A DNA stretch of 10,909 nucleotides from Lachnospiraceae bacterium (lineage in GTDB: Bacteria; Bacillota; Clostridia; Lachnospirales; Lachnospiraceae), in NCBI GenBank assembly GCA_014804185.1, contig JAAVAG010000045.1, forward strand, positions 1-10,909, read 5' to 3'. The position numbers and the translations under genes were made by a program. Shown piece after piece: positions 1 to 7,933 of the stretch (its first letter is position 1; every line of letters begins with the position of its first letter). Under the pieces are notes generated by a model. The model saw only the letters and a list, made by a program, of their open reading frames with translations. It searched no databases and was not told the DNA's origin.

Positions 1-154
1 ACCATACAAGCGCTTTTTTTTCAGGCGTCTCGTCCGCAACCGCATCTACCACATCGTATCCGAAATTGAAATTTTCGGGATATTCCAGCCGAATGCTCTC
101 CGGATTGCCGTCCCTGTCCGTTATTTCCCTGCAGAATCTCCTGTAAATGCTCAT
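1..154 (-). CDS. AMP-binding acyl-CoA synthetase, N-terminal fragment (cut by window edge)
   Basis: About 51 residues of the N-terminus are visible, beginning MSIYRRFCREITDRDG and continuing through PENFNFGYDVVDAVADE to KKALVW. The PENFNF-YDVVD...P-KKALVW pattern is the usual start of acetyl-/medium-chain acyl-CoA synthetases of the AMP-binding (ANL) superfamily, which activate a carboxylate with ATP and CoA through an acyl-adenylate. The catalytic core lies outside the window, so the substrate cannot be judged. The start ATG (154-152) overlaps the accA stop in an ATGA arrangement, which implies translational coupling and makes this the next gene of the FASII operon. The family call rests on the N-terminal pattern only; the alternative is another ANL ligase such as a benzoate or phenylacetate ligase. 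Confidence 0.7.
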   Translation of the reverse strand, partial: MSIYRRFCREITDRDGNPESIRLEYPENFNFGYDVVDAVADETPEKKALVW

Positions 155-945
155 GGCTTTTCTTCCTTTCCCCGGATCCCCATCTTTCTGAACCGGTCAT
201 AACGCTTCTGAATCAGCTCCGGTTCCGCGGAAAGCTTCCTGATTTCCTTTTCCAGAAGCGTCCTGATGCGGTCATAAAACTCTGATTCCCCCAGATCTTT
301 CTCCGACAAAACGCGGTCAACGACACCAAGCGCTTTTGCGTCCTCAGCCGTCAGTTTCAGACAGGATGCCGCCTCCGGCGCCCTGGCGGAATCCTTCCAC
401 AGAATACTGGCGCATCCTTCCGGCGATATGACCGAATAGACCGCTCCCCGCAGCATCCACACCCGATCTGCCACGGCCAGCGCCAGAGCGCCGCCGCTCC
501 CACCCTCACCGATCAGAATAGAGATAACCGGTACGCAGAGGGTGCTCATTTCCATCAGATTTTCCGCTATGGCCTGTCCCTGTCCCCGCTCCTCCGCGCC
601 GATTCCGCACTGCGCCCCGGATGTGTCCACAAAGCACACAATGGGGCGGCCAAACTTTTCCGCCTGCTTCATCAGCCGCAGCGCCTTTCTGTATCCCTCA
701 GGGGACGGGGCTCCAAAACCGCGCATGGCACGCTCTTTCACCGAATGCCCCTTTTCGGTTGCAATCACAGTCACCGGACTGTCATTCAAAAGGGCAATGC
801 CGCCCACGACGGCGGCATCGTCGCCAAAACGCCGGTCTCCATGAAATTCTACAAAGTCCTGAAAGATATTTTTGATATAGTCCACCCCGGTGGGCCTGCC
901 GTTATCCCGGGCAAGCCTGACTTTTCTATAGGCATCCTGACTCAT
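151..945 (-). CDS. accA: Acetyl-CoA carboxylase carboxyltransferase subunit alpha
   Basis: 264-residue AccA. With AccD it forms the carboxyltransferase that moves CO2 from carboxybiotin-BCCP to acetyl-CoA, giving malonyl-CoA. Visible family signatures are PEGYRKALRLM-QAEKFGRP, an oxyanion-type loop DTSGAQCGIGAEERGQ, then IGEGGSGGALALAVADRVWML and YSVISPEGCASILWKD. The loop reads DTSGAQCG where many AccA proteins have DTPGAYPG; this looks like a lineage variant. The start at 945 (MSQDAYRKVR) is preferred to an upstream in-frame start at 1008 because GGGAGG sits 6 nt before it and the longer start would run into accD. It lacks the longer N-terminal helical extension of proteobacterial AccA (about 319 residues). 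It lies 31 nt after accD and overlaps the next gene by 4 nt. Confidence 0.95.
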   Translation of the reverse strand: MSQDAYRKVRLARDNGRPTGVDYIKNIFQDFVEFHGDRRFGDDAAVVGGIALLNDSPVTVIATEKGHSVKERAMRGFGAPSPEGYRKALRLMKQAEKFGRPIVCFVDTSGAQCGIGAEERGQGQAIAENLMEMSTLCVPVISILIGEGGSGGALALAVADRVWMLRGAVYSVISPEGCASILWKDSARAPEAASCLKLTAEDAKALGVVDRVLSEKDLGESEFYDRIRTLLEKEIRKLSAEPELIQKRYDRFRKMGIRGKEEKP

Positions 946-976
946 TTTGTTCCTCCCTGCTCTGCTGCATCCGTCC

Positions 977-1825
977 TTAATGCGCGTGCATGCGCAGAAG
1001 CTGCTCAAACAGCTTTTTCTGCTCCCTGCGCCCGGCGATGGCGTCTATAAATCCGTGCTGCTGCACGAACTCCGCTTTCTGAAACCCTTTTGGCAGAGAT
1101 TTTCCGGTGGTCTGTTCGATCACTCTGGGACCCGCAAATCCAATGGTGGCTCCCGGCTCCGCCAGAATAATGTCCGCTTCCATGGCAAAGCTGGCGGTCA
1201 CGCCTCCAGTGGTGGGATTGGTCAGTACGGCAATGTAGAGCAGTCCCGCATCGCTGTGGCGCTTCACCGCCGCACTGGTCTTTGCCATCTGCATCAGCGA
1301 CAGCAGTCCCTCCTGCATTCTCGCCCCGCCGGAAACAATATAGCCGATCACGGGAAGATGATGCGCAATGGCATACTCAAACAGCAGGGTAATCTTTTCC
1401 CCCACGGCGCTGCCCATGCTGCCCATCATAAAATAGGCCTCCATGGCAAAGATACAGCAGCCGTATCCGCCGATCTGCGCCGTGCCGCAGACAACGGCCT
1501 CCCCCTCTCCGCTTGCTGCGCAGGCAGTATCCAGTTTTTCCTGATATCCCGGGAATTCCAGCGGATCTCCGGATTTTATTTCCGGGTAAAGTTCCGCAAA
1601 AGTTCCCTTGTCCGCCGCCATATGAATGCGCTGACGGGCTTTCATCCGAAAATGATATCCGCATGGACAGACCAGCTGATTCGCCCACAGTCTGCTCAGC
1701 GGGATATCTTTATGACAGTTGGGACAGTTCTTTTCGGGCTCGCCCTCGTCCCGCTGCACCGGCGCAGCCGTGCGCCCGCCCTCCTCCAGTTGATTTTTGG
1801 GTTTTAAAAAATTCAACAGCGCCAT
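977..1825 (-). CDS. accD: Acetyl-CoA carboxylase carboxyltransferase subunit beta
   Basis: 282-residue AccD, partner of AccA in the carboxyltransferase. The N-terminal zinc ribbon has Cys34-X2-Cys37, a 15-residue spacer, and then Cys53-Pro-Cys55 (VCPCGYHFRM). The usual second pair is C-X2-C, so one residue is missing between the last two cysteines. The crotonase-fold part shows SGGARMQEGLLSLMQMAKT (about 164-182) and TNPTTGGVTASFAMEAD followed by GFAGPRVIEQTTGK, as in typical AccD. The ATG at 1825 has GGGAGG about 6 nt upstream (CAGGGAGGATAAAAATG). The gene begins 46 nt after accC and ends 31 nt before accA, in the standard accB-fabZ-accC-accD-accA order. Identity is secure; the shortened zinc-knuckle spacing is the only oddity. 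Confidence 0.95.
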   Translation of the reverse strand: MALLNFLKPKNQLEEGGRTAAPVQRDEGEPEKNCPNCHKDIPLSRLWANQLVCPCGYHFRMKARQRIHMAADKGTFAELYPEIKSGDPLEFPGYQEKLDTACAASGEGEAVVCGTAQIGGYGCCIFAMEAYFMMGSMGSAVGEKITLLFEYAIAHHLPVIGYIVSGGARMQEGLLSLMQMAKTSAAVKRHSDAGLLYIAVLTNPTTGGVTASFAMEADIILAEPGATIGFAGPRVIEQTTGKSLPKGFQKAEFVQQHGFIDAIAGRREQKKLFEQLLRMHAH

Positions 1826-1871
1826 TTTTATCCTCCCTGCTCCGCGCCCACATACCGGTTTTACAGGAAAC

Positions 1872-3179
1872 TTATCTGTTTCCCATAAACGTCAGATCAT
1901 ATTCCCCAGACACAAACCGCTCGTCCGCTATGATCCGAAGCTGCTCCTCTATATTGGTCTGTATTCCGTCGATTACCAGTTCGCACAGCGCGGCTCGCAT
2001 CTTGCGCAGAGCCTCCGCCCTCGTCCCTGCATGCACGATCAGCTTCCCCAGCAGGGAATCATAGTAAGGTGTAACCTCCGTTCCCGCTACAAGAGAGGTG
2101 TCAAAGCGCACAAAGGGACCTCCGGGCACATGCAGCAGATGCAGTTTGCCGCAGTTTCCGGCGTTAATCCGGCATTCTATGGCCGAACCCTCCAGCGGGA
2201 TATCCTCCTGCCGGTAATGAATGGGAATCCCCGCCGCAATGCGGATCTGCCATTTCACCAGGTCTATGCCGGTGAGCATTTCCGTCACACAATGCTCCAC
2301 CTGAAGCCGGATATTCATTTCCATAAACCAGAAATTCCCTTCCCCGTCCAATAGAAATTCCAATGTGCCCACACCGGTATAGCCCACTTTTTTTACCGCC
2401 TGAACCGCCTGTTCCATTATTTGGTGTCTCTGCTGTGCATGCACCGCCGGGGAGGGCGCCTCCTCGATGAGTTTCTGATTTCTTCGCTGGAGAGAACAGT
2501 CCCTTTCCCCCAGGCATACGGCGTTTCCGGCCTCGTCCGCCATGATCTGCAGTTCCACGTGGCGCGCCGGAAAAATACATTTTTCCAAATAGACCGAGCC
2601 GTCTCCAAAAACGCTCTCCGCCTCTGCGGAAGCCTGCAGAAAAGCTTCGTCCATCTCCTCTTCGCCAAGAATCCTGCGGATTCCGCGCCCTCCGCCGCCC
2701 CCGCATGCCTTGAGCATAACCGGGTAGCCGATCTTCGCGGCGGCCTGCTTTGCCTCCTCGCCCGATGCCAGCGCGTCCGTTCCCGGGATCACGCGCAGCC
2801 CGGCCCGGGCCATAAGTTTTTTGGTCTGCGCCTTGTCGCTCAGCGCCTCCATACTGCTCTGTCCCGGCCCGATAAACACCAGGCCGTTTTTTCTGCAAAG
2901 CCGTGCAAAATGCGCATTTTCGGACAAAAAGCCATAGCCCGGATGGACGGCCTGCGCCCCCGCCAGCACAGCGGCGCTGACAATCCTCTCCTCCTGCAGA
3001 TAGCTTTCGGAGGCCTCCGCCGAACCGATACAGTAACTCTCGTCCGCCAGCGCCACATGCAGGGCGTTTTTGTCCGCCTGGGAATATACGGCCACCGTGG
3101 AAACGCCCATTTCCTTGCATGCCCTGATAATTCTCACGGCAATCTCTCCCCGGTTGGCAATGAGTATTTTTGAAAACAT
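1872..3179 (-). CDS. accC: Acetyl-CoA carboxylase biotin carboxylase subunit
   Basis: 435-residue biotin carboxylase; it carboxylates the biotin on AccB using ATP and bicarbonate. The N-terminal domain starts MFSKILIANRGEIAVRIIRA. The ATP-grasp domain has the glycine-rich lid KACGGGGGRGIRR (about 157-169), CSLQRRNQKLIEEAPSP (about 228-244) and EMNIRLQVEH (287-296), which keeps the Glu, Asn, Arg and Glu that serve metal and biotin binding. The C-terminal domain has VPGG and PPYYDS-like PYYDSLLGKL. It is shorter than the usual 445-455 residues. After ECRINA (335-340) only GNCGKL precedes LHVPGG, where typical AccC has a longer FxPSPG-containing stretch. The start at 3179 is preferred to the longer in-frame one at 3257, which lies inside fabZ, because GGAGGG sits 5 nt upstream. 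Only 1 nt separates it from the fabZ stop. Confidence 0.95.
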   Translation of the reverse strand: MFSKILIANRGEIAVRIIRACKEMGVSTVAVYSQADKNALHVALADESYCIGSAEASESYLQEERIVSAAVLAGAQAVHPGYGFLSENAHFARLCRKNGLVFIGPGQSSMEALSDKAQTKKLMARAGLRVIPGTDALASGEEAKQAAAKIGYPVMLKACGGGGGRGIRRILGEEEMDEAFLQASAEAESVFGDGSVYLEKCIFPARHVELQIMADEAGNAVCLGERDCSLQRRNQKLIEEAPSPAVHAQQRHQIMEQAVQAVKKVGYTGVGTLEFLLDGEGNFWFMEMNIRLQVEHCVTEMLTGIDLVKWQIRIAAGIPIHYRQEDIPLEGSAIECRINAGNCGKLHLLHVPGGPFVRFDTSLVAGTEVTPYYDSLLGKLIVHAGTRAEALRKMRAALCELVIDGIQTNIEEQLRIIADERFVSGEYDLTFMGNR

Positions 3180-3180
3180 G

Positions 3181-3603
3181 CTATCCCTCCACAATGGCAA
3201 AGGAAAATTCTGCGGACATGCAGACCTTTCCGCCCACACTGGCAGTCCCCTCCGCAAAATAAAACGGTCCTTTCGCTTTCTTTATACTGCATCTGGTCTC
3301 AATGGTATCGCCCGGGCGCACCTGCTCCCGGAATCTCACCCGGTCCATACCGGTATAGACCGGAAGCTTTCCGCCGGTGATCTCATCTTTCAGCAGAATG
3401 CAGGCAGACTGCGCAAGAATCTCACAGAGAATCACCCCCGGCACAATATGATTGCCCGGAAAATGTTCTTTCAGAAAAAATTCATCGCCCCGCACCGTAT
3501 AGTGCCCGATAGCAGTCCCGTTTTCGCTTTTCACCTCATCCAGAAGCAGCATATTGTCCCTGTGGGGCAGAATTTCCTTGATCTCTTCTCTTTCCATTTG
3601 CAT
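3181..3603 (-). CDS. fabZ: 3-hydroxyacyl-ACP dehydratase
   Basis: 140-residue hot-dog-fold dehydratase that removes water from 3-hydroxyacyl-ACP to give trans-2-enoyl-ACP. Seen in the sequence: ILPHRDNMLLLDEV near the N-terminus, the active-site helix region EHFPGNHIVPGVILCEILAQSACILL with catalytic His47 and Glu61, and a C-terminal FYFAEGTASVGGKVCMSAEFSFAI strand region. Length matches the family. The ATG at 3603 is 6 nt after AAAGG; a second ATG two codons later is also possible. It sits between accB (15-nt gap) and accC (1-nt gap), the usual Clostridia arrangement. FabA is unlikely because the protein is short and the context is FabZ-type; a role in unsaturated fatty-acid formation cannot be read from the sequence. 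Confidence 0.95.
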   Translation of the reverse strand: MQMEREEIKEILPHRDNMLLLDEVKSENGTAIGHYTVRGDEFFLKEHFPGNHIVPGVILCEILAQSACILLKDEITGGKLPVYTGMDRVRFREQVRPGDTIETRCSIKKAKGPFYFAEGTASVGGKVCMSAEFSFAIVEG

Positions 3604-3618
3604 ACCATACCTTTCACA

Positions 3619-4029
3619 CTATCTCCTGATCCGGAACAGTTCGGTGCCGTATTCCACAACCTGACCGTTTGTCGCACAGATCTTTTCAATCACACCGCCG
3701 CTTTCCGCCCGGATCTCATTCATCAGTTTCATGGCCTCTATAACGCAGAGGACGCTGCCCGGCTCCACCCGGTCGCCCACCGCCACAAAGGGGTCCGCAT
3801 TTTCAGCCGGCGCCGCATAAAACACTCCTATGATGGGCGAAGTAACGCTGACATAATCGCCGCCATCCTCCCCCGCGTTCTCCTGCCGCACGAAAGTTTC
3901 CTGCTCCTTTATCACCGCATGGGCAGATCGCTCCAGACGCACGACTTTGTCGCCCTCCGTGATCTCCAGTCCGGTCAGTCCCAGTTCTTCCATCAGCCCC
4001 GCATATTTTCGAATATCCGTCTCATTCAT
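3619..4029 (-). CDS. accB: Biotin carboxyl carrier protein of acetyl-CoA carboxylase
   Basis: 136-residue BCCP. The C-terminal biotinyl domain carries the hallmark VIEAMKLMNEI (about 96-106), with Lys101 as the biotin acceptor, then ESGGVIEKICATNGQVVEYG. The N-terminal region, DIRKYAGLMEELGLTGLEI, resembles the usual BCCP N-terminal helix. It is followed by a short acidic linker (about 45-58) and VTSPIIGVFYAAPAENADPF, including the protruding 'thumb' region typical of AccB. The start chosen (MNETDIRKY, ATG 4029-4027) overlaps the fabF stop by 8 nt (ATGAATGA). AGGAC lies about 10 nt upstream inside fabF, so translation is probably coupled. An upstream in-frame start at 4137 would lie deep inside fabF and is rejected. 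It depends on a biotin ligase encoded elsewhere. Confidence 0.95.
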   Translation of the reverse strand: MNETDIRKYAGLMEELGLTGLEITEGDKVVRLERSAHAVIKEQETFVRQENAGEDGGDYVSVTSPIIGVFYAAPAENADPFVAVGDRVEPGSVLCVIEAMKLMNEIRAESGGVIEKICATNGQVVEYGTELFRIRR

Positions 4030-5287
4030 GCTCAAAACCGTCCTTTCTGAATGCAAGACACGCATTATGTCCTCCGAAACCCAGGGAATTGGAAAGCGCC
4101 AGATCAATGTCCGCATGCACGGCCCTTCCCGGCACATAATTCAGATCACAGGCCGGATCAGGCTCTTCCAGATGAATGGTGGGCGGAAGGATCCCGTCGC
4201 GCAGCGCCAGCACACATACTATGGCCTCCAGCGCGCCCGCCGCTCCCAGCATATGCCCTGTCATGGATTTGGTGGAACTGATATAGGCCGCTTTTGCGGC
4301 CTCCTCCCCCAGCGCCGCCTTTATGGCAAGGGTCTCCGTGCTGTCGTTCATGGGTGTCCCCGTGCCATGGGCATTGATATACACTTTTTCCCCCGCCGTA
4401 TATCCCGCTTCCGCCATGGCATTTTTCATGGCCTGCGCCGCGCCTCTGGCCTCCGGGTGAGGGGAGGTGATATGGTAGGCGTCGCAGGTAGACCCGTAAC
4501 CGCAGATCTCCCCGTAGATTTGCGCGCCTCTTTCCCTGGCATGTTCGTACTCTTCCAGAACCAGCGCCGCAGCGCCTTCCCCGATGACGAACCCGCTCCG
4601 GCGTCTGTCAAAGGGAAGCGATGCAGCGTCCGCATCCTCCGAGACGGACAATGCCTGCATATTCACAAATCCCGCTACTGCCGATGGCGTGACGGAAGCC
4701 TCCGCGCCGCCTGCGATCACCGCGTCCGCATACCCATGGCGGATCATCCTCACAGCCTCGCCGATGGCATTGGAGCCGGAGGCACAGGCAGTCACCGCAG
4801 GCATAACCGAGCCGCGGCAGTCAAAACGGATGGCGATCATACCCGCCGCCATATTGGGAATCATCATAGGTACAAAAAACGGGGACACCCGCCTGGGTCC
4901 TTTCTCCATCAGCTTGGTGTGCTCGGACTCAAAGGTTCCGATCCCGCCGATACCCGCGCCGAAGCAGACGCCAAACCGCTCCGGAACCACCTTTCCCACG
5001 ATTTCGCTTTCCATAACCGCCTGGCTTGCTGCCGCCACCGCCAGATGGGTATAGCGGTCCGAGCGGAGCATCTCCATCCTCTCCATATAATCCATGGGAT
5101 CAAACCCCTTTACCTCGGCCGCCAGCTTCGCTTTATATTCCGAAGTGTCAAAAAAGGTAATGGGACAAATCCCGTTTTTTCCCGCCGTAAGATTCTCCCA
5201 GCTTTCCTGCACATTGCCTCCCACAGGCGTGACCGCCCCCATGCCGGTGACAACGACTCTTCTTTGTTTCTCCATCATCCTGTCCAT
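4022..5287 (-). CDS. fabF: 3-oxoacyl-ACP synthase II (elongating condensing enzyme)
   Basis: Thiolase-fold ketosynthase that condenses malonyl-ACP with the growing acyl chain. From the ATG at 5287 it has 421 residues. The Cys-His-His triad is visible: Cys168 in VTACASGSNA, His307 in NAHGTGTPMNDSTE and His345 in STKSMTGHMLGAAGALE, with the C-terminal SNSLGFGGHNACL loop. Start choice: GTG at 5305 (AGGAAAA just before it) adds MKTEKG; ATG at 5287 has GGAG 6 nt upstream and is preferred; MMEKQRRVVVTG further in has poorer spacing. It follows fabG by 24 nt and overlaps accB by 8 nt. The His-His triad marks the FabF/FabB class, not the Cys-His-Asn FabH class, so the gene cannot be the missing initiator ketosynthase. 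Confidence 0.95.
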   Translation of the reverse strand: MDRMMEKQRRVVVTGMGAVTPVGGNVQESWENLTAGKNGICPITFFDTSEYKAKLAAEVKGFDPMDYMERMEMLRSDRYTHLAVAAASQAVMESEIVGKVVPERFGVCFGAGIGGIGTFESEHTKLMEKGPRRVSPFFVPMMIPNMAAGMIAIRFDCRGSVMPAVTACASGSNAIGEAVRMIRHGYADAVIAGGAEASVTPSAVAGFVNMQALSVSEDADAASLPFDRRRSGFVIGEGAAALVLEEYEHARERGAQIYGEICGYGSTCDAYHITSPHPEARGAAQAMKNAMAEAGYTAGEKVYINAHGTGTPMNDSTETLAIKAALGEEAAKAAYISSTKSMTGHMLGAAGALEAIVCVLALRDGILPPTIHLEEPDPACDLNYVPGRAVHADIDLALSNSLGFGGHNACLAFRKDGFEHE

Positions 5288-5311
5288 GCCTTTCTCCGTT
5301 TTCACTTTTCC

Positions 5312-6040
5312 TCACATCGCAATGCCGCCGTCCACCCGCAGCACCTCTCCGGTCACATAATCCGCTCCGGCCAGATAGGCTACCGCGTCCGCCACATCCT
5401 CCGGCGTGCCCATCCGCTTCATGGGCACCGCATCCAGCAGCGGGTTCTCCGCCTGCTGTTTTGTCATCTCCGTCCGTATAAATCCCGGCGCCACCGCATT
5501 GCACCGGATCCCGCGGGAGGCCAGTTCCTTGGCGGCGGATTTGGTCAGACCGATCAGCCCGGCCTTGGACGCCGCATAATTGCACTGTCCCGCATTGCCG
5601 CACAGTCCCGACACGGAACTGATATTGATGATGCATCCCTCACGGTTCCGCAGAAAGATACCGGTGCAGTGCCGCATCATATGAAACGCCCCTTTCAGGT
5701 TCGTATCCAGCACCCGGTCAAAGTCCTCCTCTTTCATTGCGGCCAGAAGTCCGTCCTTTGTGATGCCCGCGTTGTTCACCAGAATATGTATTGTCCCGAA
5801 GTCCTCTCTGACCCGGGCCACGGTCTCTTTTGTCTGCTCAAAGTCCGCCACATCACAGCGGTAGGCTCCGGCTCTCACGCCGTACTCCTCCCGGCATCTG
5901 CAGGCGACCCTCTCTGCAGCCTCCACATTTTCCGCATAGATCACGGCGATATCCGCTCCCTGAGAGGCCAGCTTATATGCTGCCGCCTCCCCGATTCCCC
6001 GGGAAGCGCCCGTGACCAGCGCAACTTTATTTTTCAGCAT
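5312..6040 (-). CDS. fabG: 3-oxoacyl-ACP reductase (NADPH-dependent)
   Basis: 242-residue short-chain dehydrogenase/reductase that reduces 3-oxoacyl-ACP to 3-hydroxyacyl-ACP. Visible features are the Rossmann cofactor motif TGASRGIG (10-17), the NNAG motif (89-92), and the catalytic set Asn114, Ser142, Tyr155 and Lys159 in INISSVSG and NYAASKAG. The C-terminal YVTGEVLRVDGGIAM is typical of FabG. Length equals the family norm. The ATG at 6040 has GGGAG 5 nt upstream, and the gene begins 30 nt after fabD. Many SDR enzymes share these motifs, but position between fabD and fabF fixes the assignment. Confidence 0.95.
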   Translation of the reverse strand: MLKNKVALVTGASRGIGEAAAYKLASQGADIAVIYAENVEAAERVACRCREEYGVRAGAYRCDVADFEQTKETVARVREDFGTIHILVNNAGITKDGLLAAMKEEDFDRVLDTNLKGAFHMMRHCTGIFLRNREGCIINISSVSGLCGNAGQCNYAASKAGLIGLTKSAAKELASRGIRCNAVAPGFIRTEMTKQQAENPLLDAVPMKRMGTPEDVADAVAYLAGADYVTGEVLRVDGGIAM

Positions 6041-6070
6041 ATTTTCTCCCTGTCTTTCATTAACATAAGG

Positions 6071-7000
6071 TCAGTTCGCGGAGCGTGGTGTCCGTTGTTT
6101 GATCCCGGAAAGCACGTCGGGATCCATATCGGAAACGGTGCGGACATCGGCTTCCGGCACGATCCGCCGGATCATATTTGCCAGTGTCTTCCCCGGTCCT
6201 ATCTCAATAAAAGTGTCAATACCGTCCGCCGTCATGCCGCGGATCACGTCCTCCCAGCGGACAGGACTGCAGATCTGCCCGGCCAGCAGCCGCCCGGCAT
6301 CATCCCCGTAAGGTTCTGCGGTCATATCGGAATAAACCGGTATGACGCCTTTCTGAAATTCCACCGCTTTCAGTTCCTCTCCAAAGGCCTCCGCCGCCGC
6401 GTTCATATAAGGCGAGTGAAAAGCCGCGCTCACTTTCAGCGGCACCGCCCTGCCTCCCGCTTCTTTCACATCCGCCAGAAAACGCCGCATCTCCTCCGCG
6501 TCTCCCGCCACTGTGATCTGCCCCGGGCAGTTATAATTTACCGGCCAGACATGCTGATAGATCTGACACAGCCGCTCCAGCGCGCCCTGCTGTAGCTTCA
6601 TCACCGCGGCCATGGAGGTATCGTGCTTTTCAGCCTCCCGCTGCATCAGTTCCCCGCGTCGGCACACCAGGCGAAAGCCCGCCGCTGCATCCACAATGCC
6701 CGCCGCTGCGCAGGCCGCCAGTTCTCCCAGCGAAAAACCCGCCGCTGCCGCAGGTTCTATCCCCGCACTGCGCAGCACCGCCGCTGCCGCCAGTTCCATG
6801 GCGTAGAGACACGGCTGTGTATTGACTGTTTCCCGAAGCTGCTCCGGGGAGCCGTAAAAACACTGCCATGACGTATCCGGACGTATCTCGTCAAACCTTC
6901 GAAACATAGCTGCGGCCGCCGGATATCTGTCATACAATTCTTTTCCCATGCCGGGATACTGATCTCCCTGGCCGGAAAAAACAAACGCTATTTTACCCAT
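6071..7000 (-). CDS. fabD: Malonyl-CoA:ACP transacylase
   Basis: 309-residue acyltransferase that loads malonyl groups from CoA onto ACP. It starts MGKIAFVFSGQGDQYPGMG, with the oxyanion Gln of the GQGxQ motif. The nucleophile elbow is GFSLGELAA with Ser90, where most FabD proteins read GHSLGE; the GxSxG core is intact. Arg115 in CRRGELMQ would hold the malonyl carboxylate, and His195 in SAAFHSPYM is the catalytic base. The C-terminal IEIGPGKTLANMIRR is typical. The ATG at 7000 lies inside the end of fabK (13-nt overlap) with GAGGG 7 nt upstream. The longer in-frame extension to 7375 overlaps fabK completely and is not used. Confidence 0.95.
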   Translation of the reverse strand: MGKIAFVFSGQGDQYPGMGKELYDRYPAAAAMFRRFDEIRPDTSWQCFYGSPEQLRETVNTQPCLYAMELAAAAVLRSAGIEPAAAAGFSLGELAACAAAGIVDAAAGFRLVCRRGELMQREAEKHDTSMAAVMKLQQGALERLCQIYQHVWPVNYNCPGQITVAGDAEEMRRFLADVKEAGGRAVPLKVSAAFHSPYMNAAAEAFGEELKAVEFQKGVIPVYSDMTAEPYGDDAGRLLAGQICSPVRWEDVIRGMTADGIDTFIEIGPGKTLANMIRRIVPEADVRTVSDMDPDVLSGIKQRTPRSAN

Positions 7001-7932
7001 GACGATGCCCTCATCAGAATCGGCTCCGCCTCTTCCATCACTTCCCGGACGATCTCGGCCGCAGGCTGCACCCGCTTTACCATAGCCGCGCACTGCCCCG
7101 CCAGAAAACATCCTTTTTTCAAATCCCCCTCCTGAACGGCCAGACGCAGCGCGCCTCTGCCCAGTTCCTCCAGTTCCTCGTCGGATGCGCCGCCGTACTC
7201 CGCCTGTGCATACTCCCGTGCAAACTGTGTGCGCAGGCTCCGCACCGGATGTCCCAGCCGCTTGCCCGTGACCATGGTGCACAGATCGGTGGCTTTCAGT
7301 ATTTTTTCTCTGTAATTGGAATGTATAGTGCATTCCTCCGCGCTTAAAAAGCGCGTGCCCATCTGCACGCCGCATGCCCCCAGCATAAAAGCGGCCGCCA
7401 CGCCGCGGCCGTCCGCGATCCCTCCCGCCGCTATCACAGGCAGGTCAGTGGCATCGCAGATCTGCGGGACAAGTACCATAGTGGTCAGTTCCCCCACATG
7501 TCCCCCGCTCTCGCCTCCCTCGGCGATCAGTGCGGAGGCTCCCAGCCGGGTCATCCATTTCGCCATCGCCACGGAGGCCACCACCGGTATCACATGAATG
7601 CCCGACGCTTTCCACTTCTCCATATATTTGGACGGATTTCCCGCCCCTGTCGTCACCACATCCGCTTTCTCCTCCGTCACACATGCGGCAACTTCATCTG
7701 CAAACGGGCTCATCAGCATAATATTGACCCCTATGGGCTTATCCGTGAGCGATCTGGCAATCCGGATCTGCTCCCGGACATGCTCCGCAGGGGCATTTCC
7801 CGATGCCACGATTCCCAGACCTCCGCCCTCCGAAACGGCGGCTGCCAGCCTGCCGTCCGCGATCCATGCCATGCCTCCCTGAAAGACCGGATACCGGATG
7901 CCCAGCGTCTCACATATCTTTGATCTGATCAT
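6988..7932 (-). CDS. fabK: FMN-dependent enoyl-ACP reductase
   Basis: 314-residue TIM-barrel flavoprotein that reduces trans-2-enoyl-ACP to acyl-ACP, ending each elongation cycle. Key segments are YPVFQGGMAWIADGRLAAAVS near the N-terminus, KPIGVNIML, the TTGAGNP flavin loop, and AEGGESGGHVGE with His145 equivalent to the catalytic His of characterised FabK proteins. IAAGGIADGRGVAAAFMLGACGVQMGTRF forms the phosphate-binding part. It resembles 2-nitropropane dioxygenases, but its place between acpP and fabD supports FabK. No SDR-type FabI is in the window; FabK-type reductases are known to be insensitive to triclosan. The ATG at 7932 is 1 nt after the acpP TAA and has no strong Shine-Dalgarno sequence, so translation is probably coupled to acpP. 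Confidence 0.93.
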   Translation of the reverse strand: MIRSKICETLGIRYPVFQGGMAWIADGRLAAAVSEGGGLGIVASGNAPAEHVREQIRIARSLTDKPIGVNIMLMSPFADEVAACVTEEKADVVTTGAGNPSKYMEKWKASGIHVIPVVASVAMAKWMTRLGASALIAEGGESGGHVGELTTMVLVPQICDATDLPVIAAGGIADGRGVAAAFMLGACGVQMGTRFLSAEECTIHSNYREKILKATDLCTMVTGKRLGHPVRSLRTQFAREYAQAEYGGASDEELEELGRGALRLAVQEGDLKKGCFLAGQCAAMVKRVQPAAEIVREVMEEAEPILMRASSWVK

Positions 7933-7933
7933 A

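Noticed and set aside
947..1807. Plus-strand open frame of about 286 codons opposite accD.
   Set aside because: Shadow of accD: no family resemblance, no suitable ribosome binding site, and the minus strand is unambiguous.
3947..6595. Very long plus-strand open frame (about 880 codons) antisense to accB, fabF, fabG and fabD.
   Set aside because: It is the reverse-complement shadow of GC-rich FASII genes; the translation is rich in His, Arg and Pro with no recognisable domain, whereas the minus strand encodes well-known proteins with intact active sites.
7000..7375. N-terminal extension of fabD and similar long starts for accA, accB and accC.
   Set aside because: The extensions lie inside upstream genes and lack family similarity; the internal ATG codons with ribosome binding sites match known N-termini.
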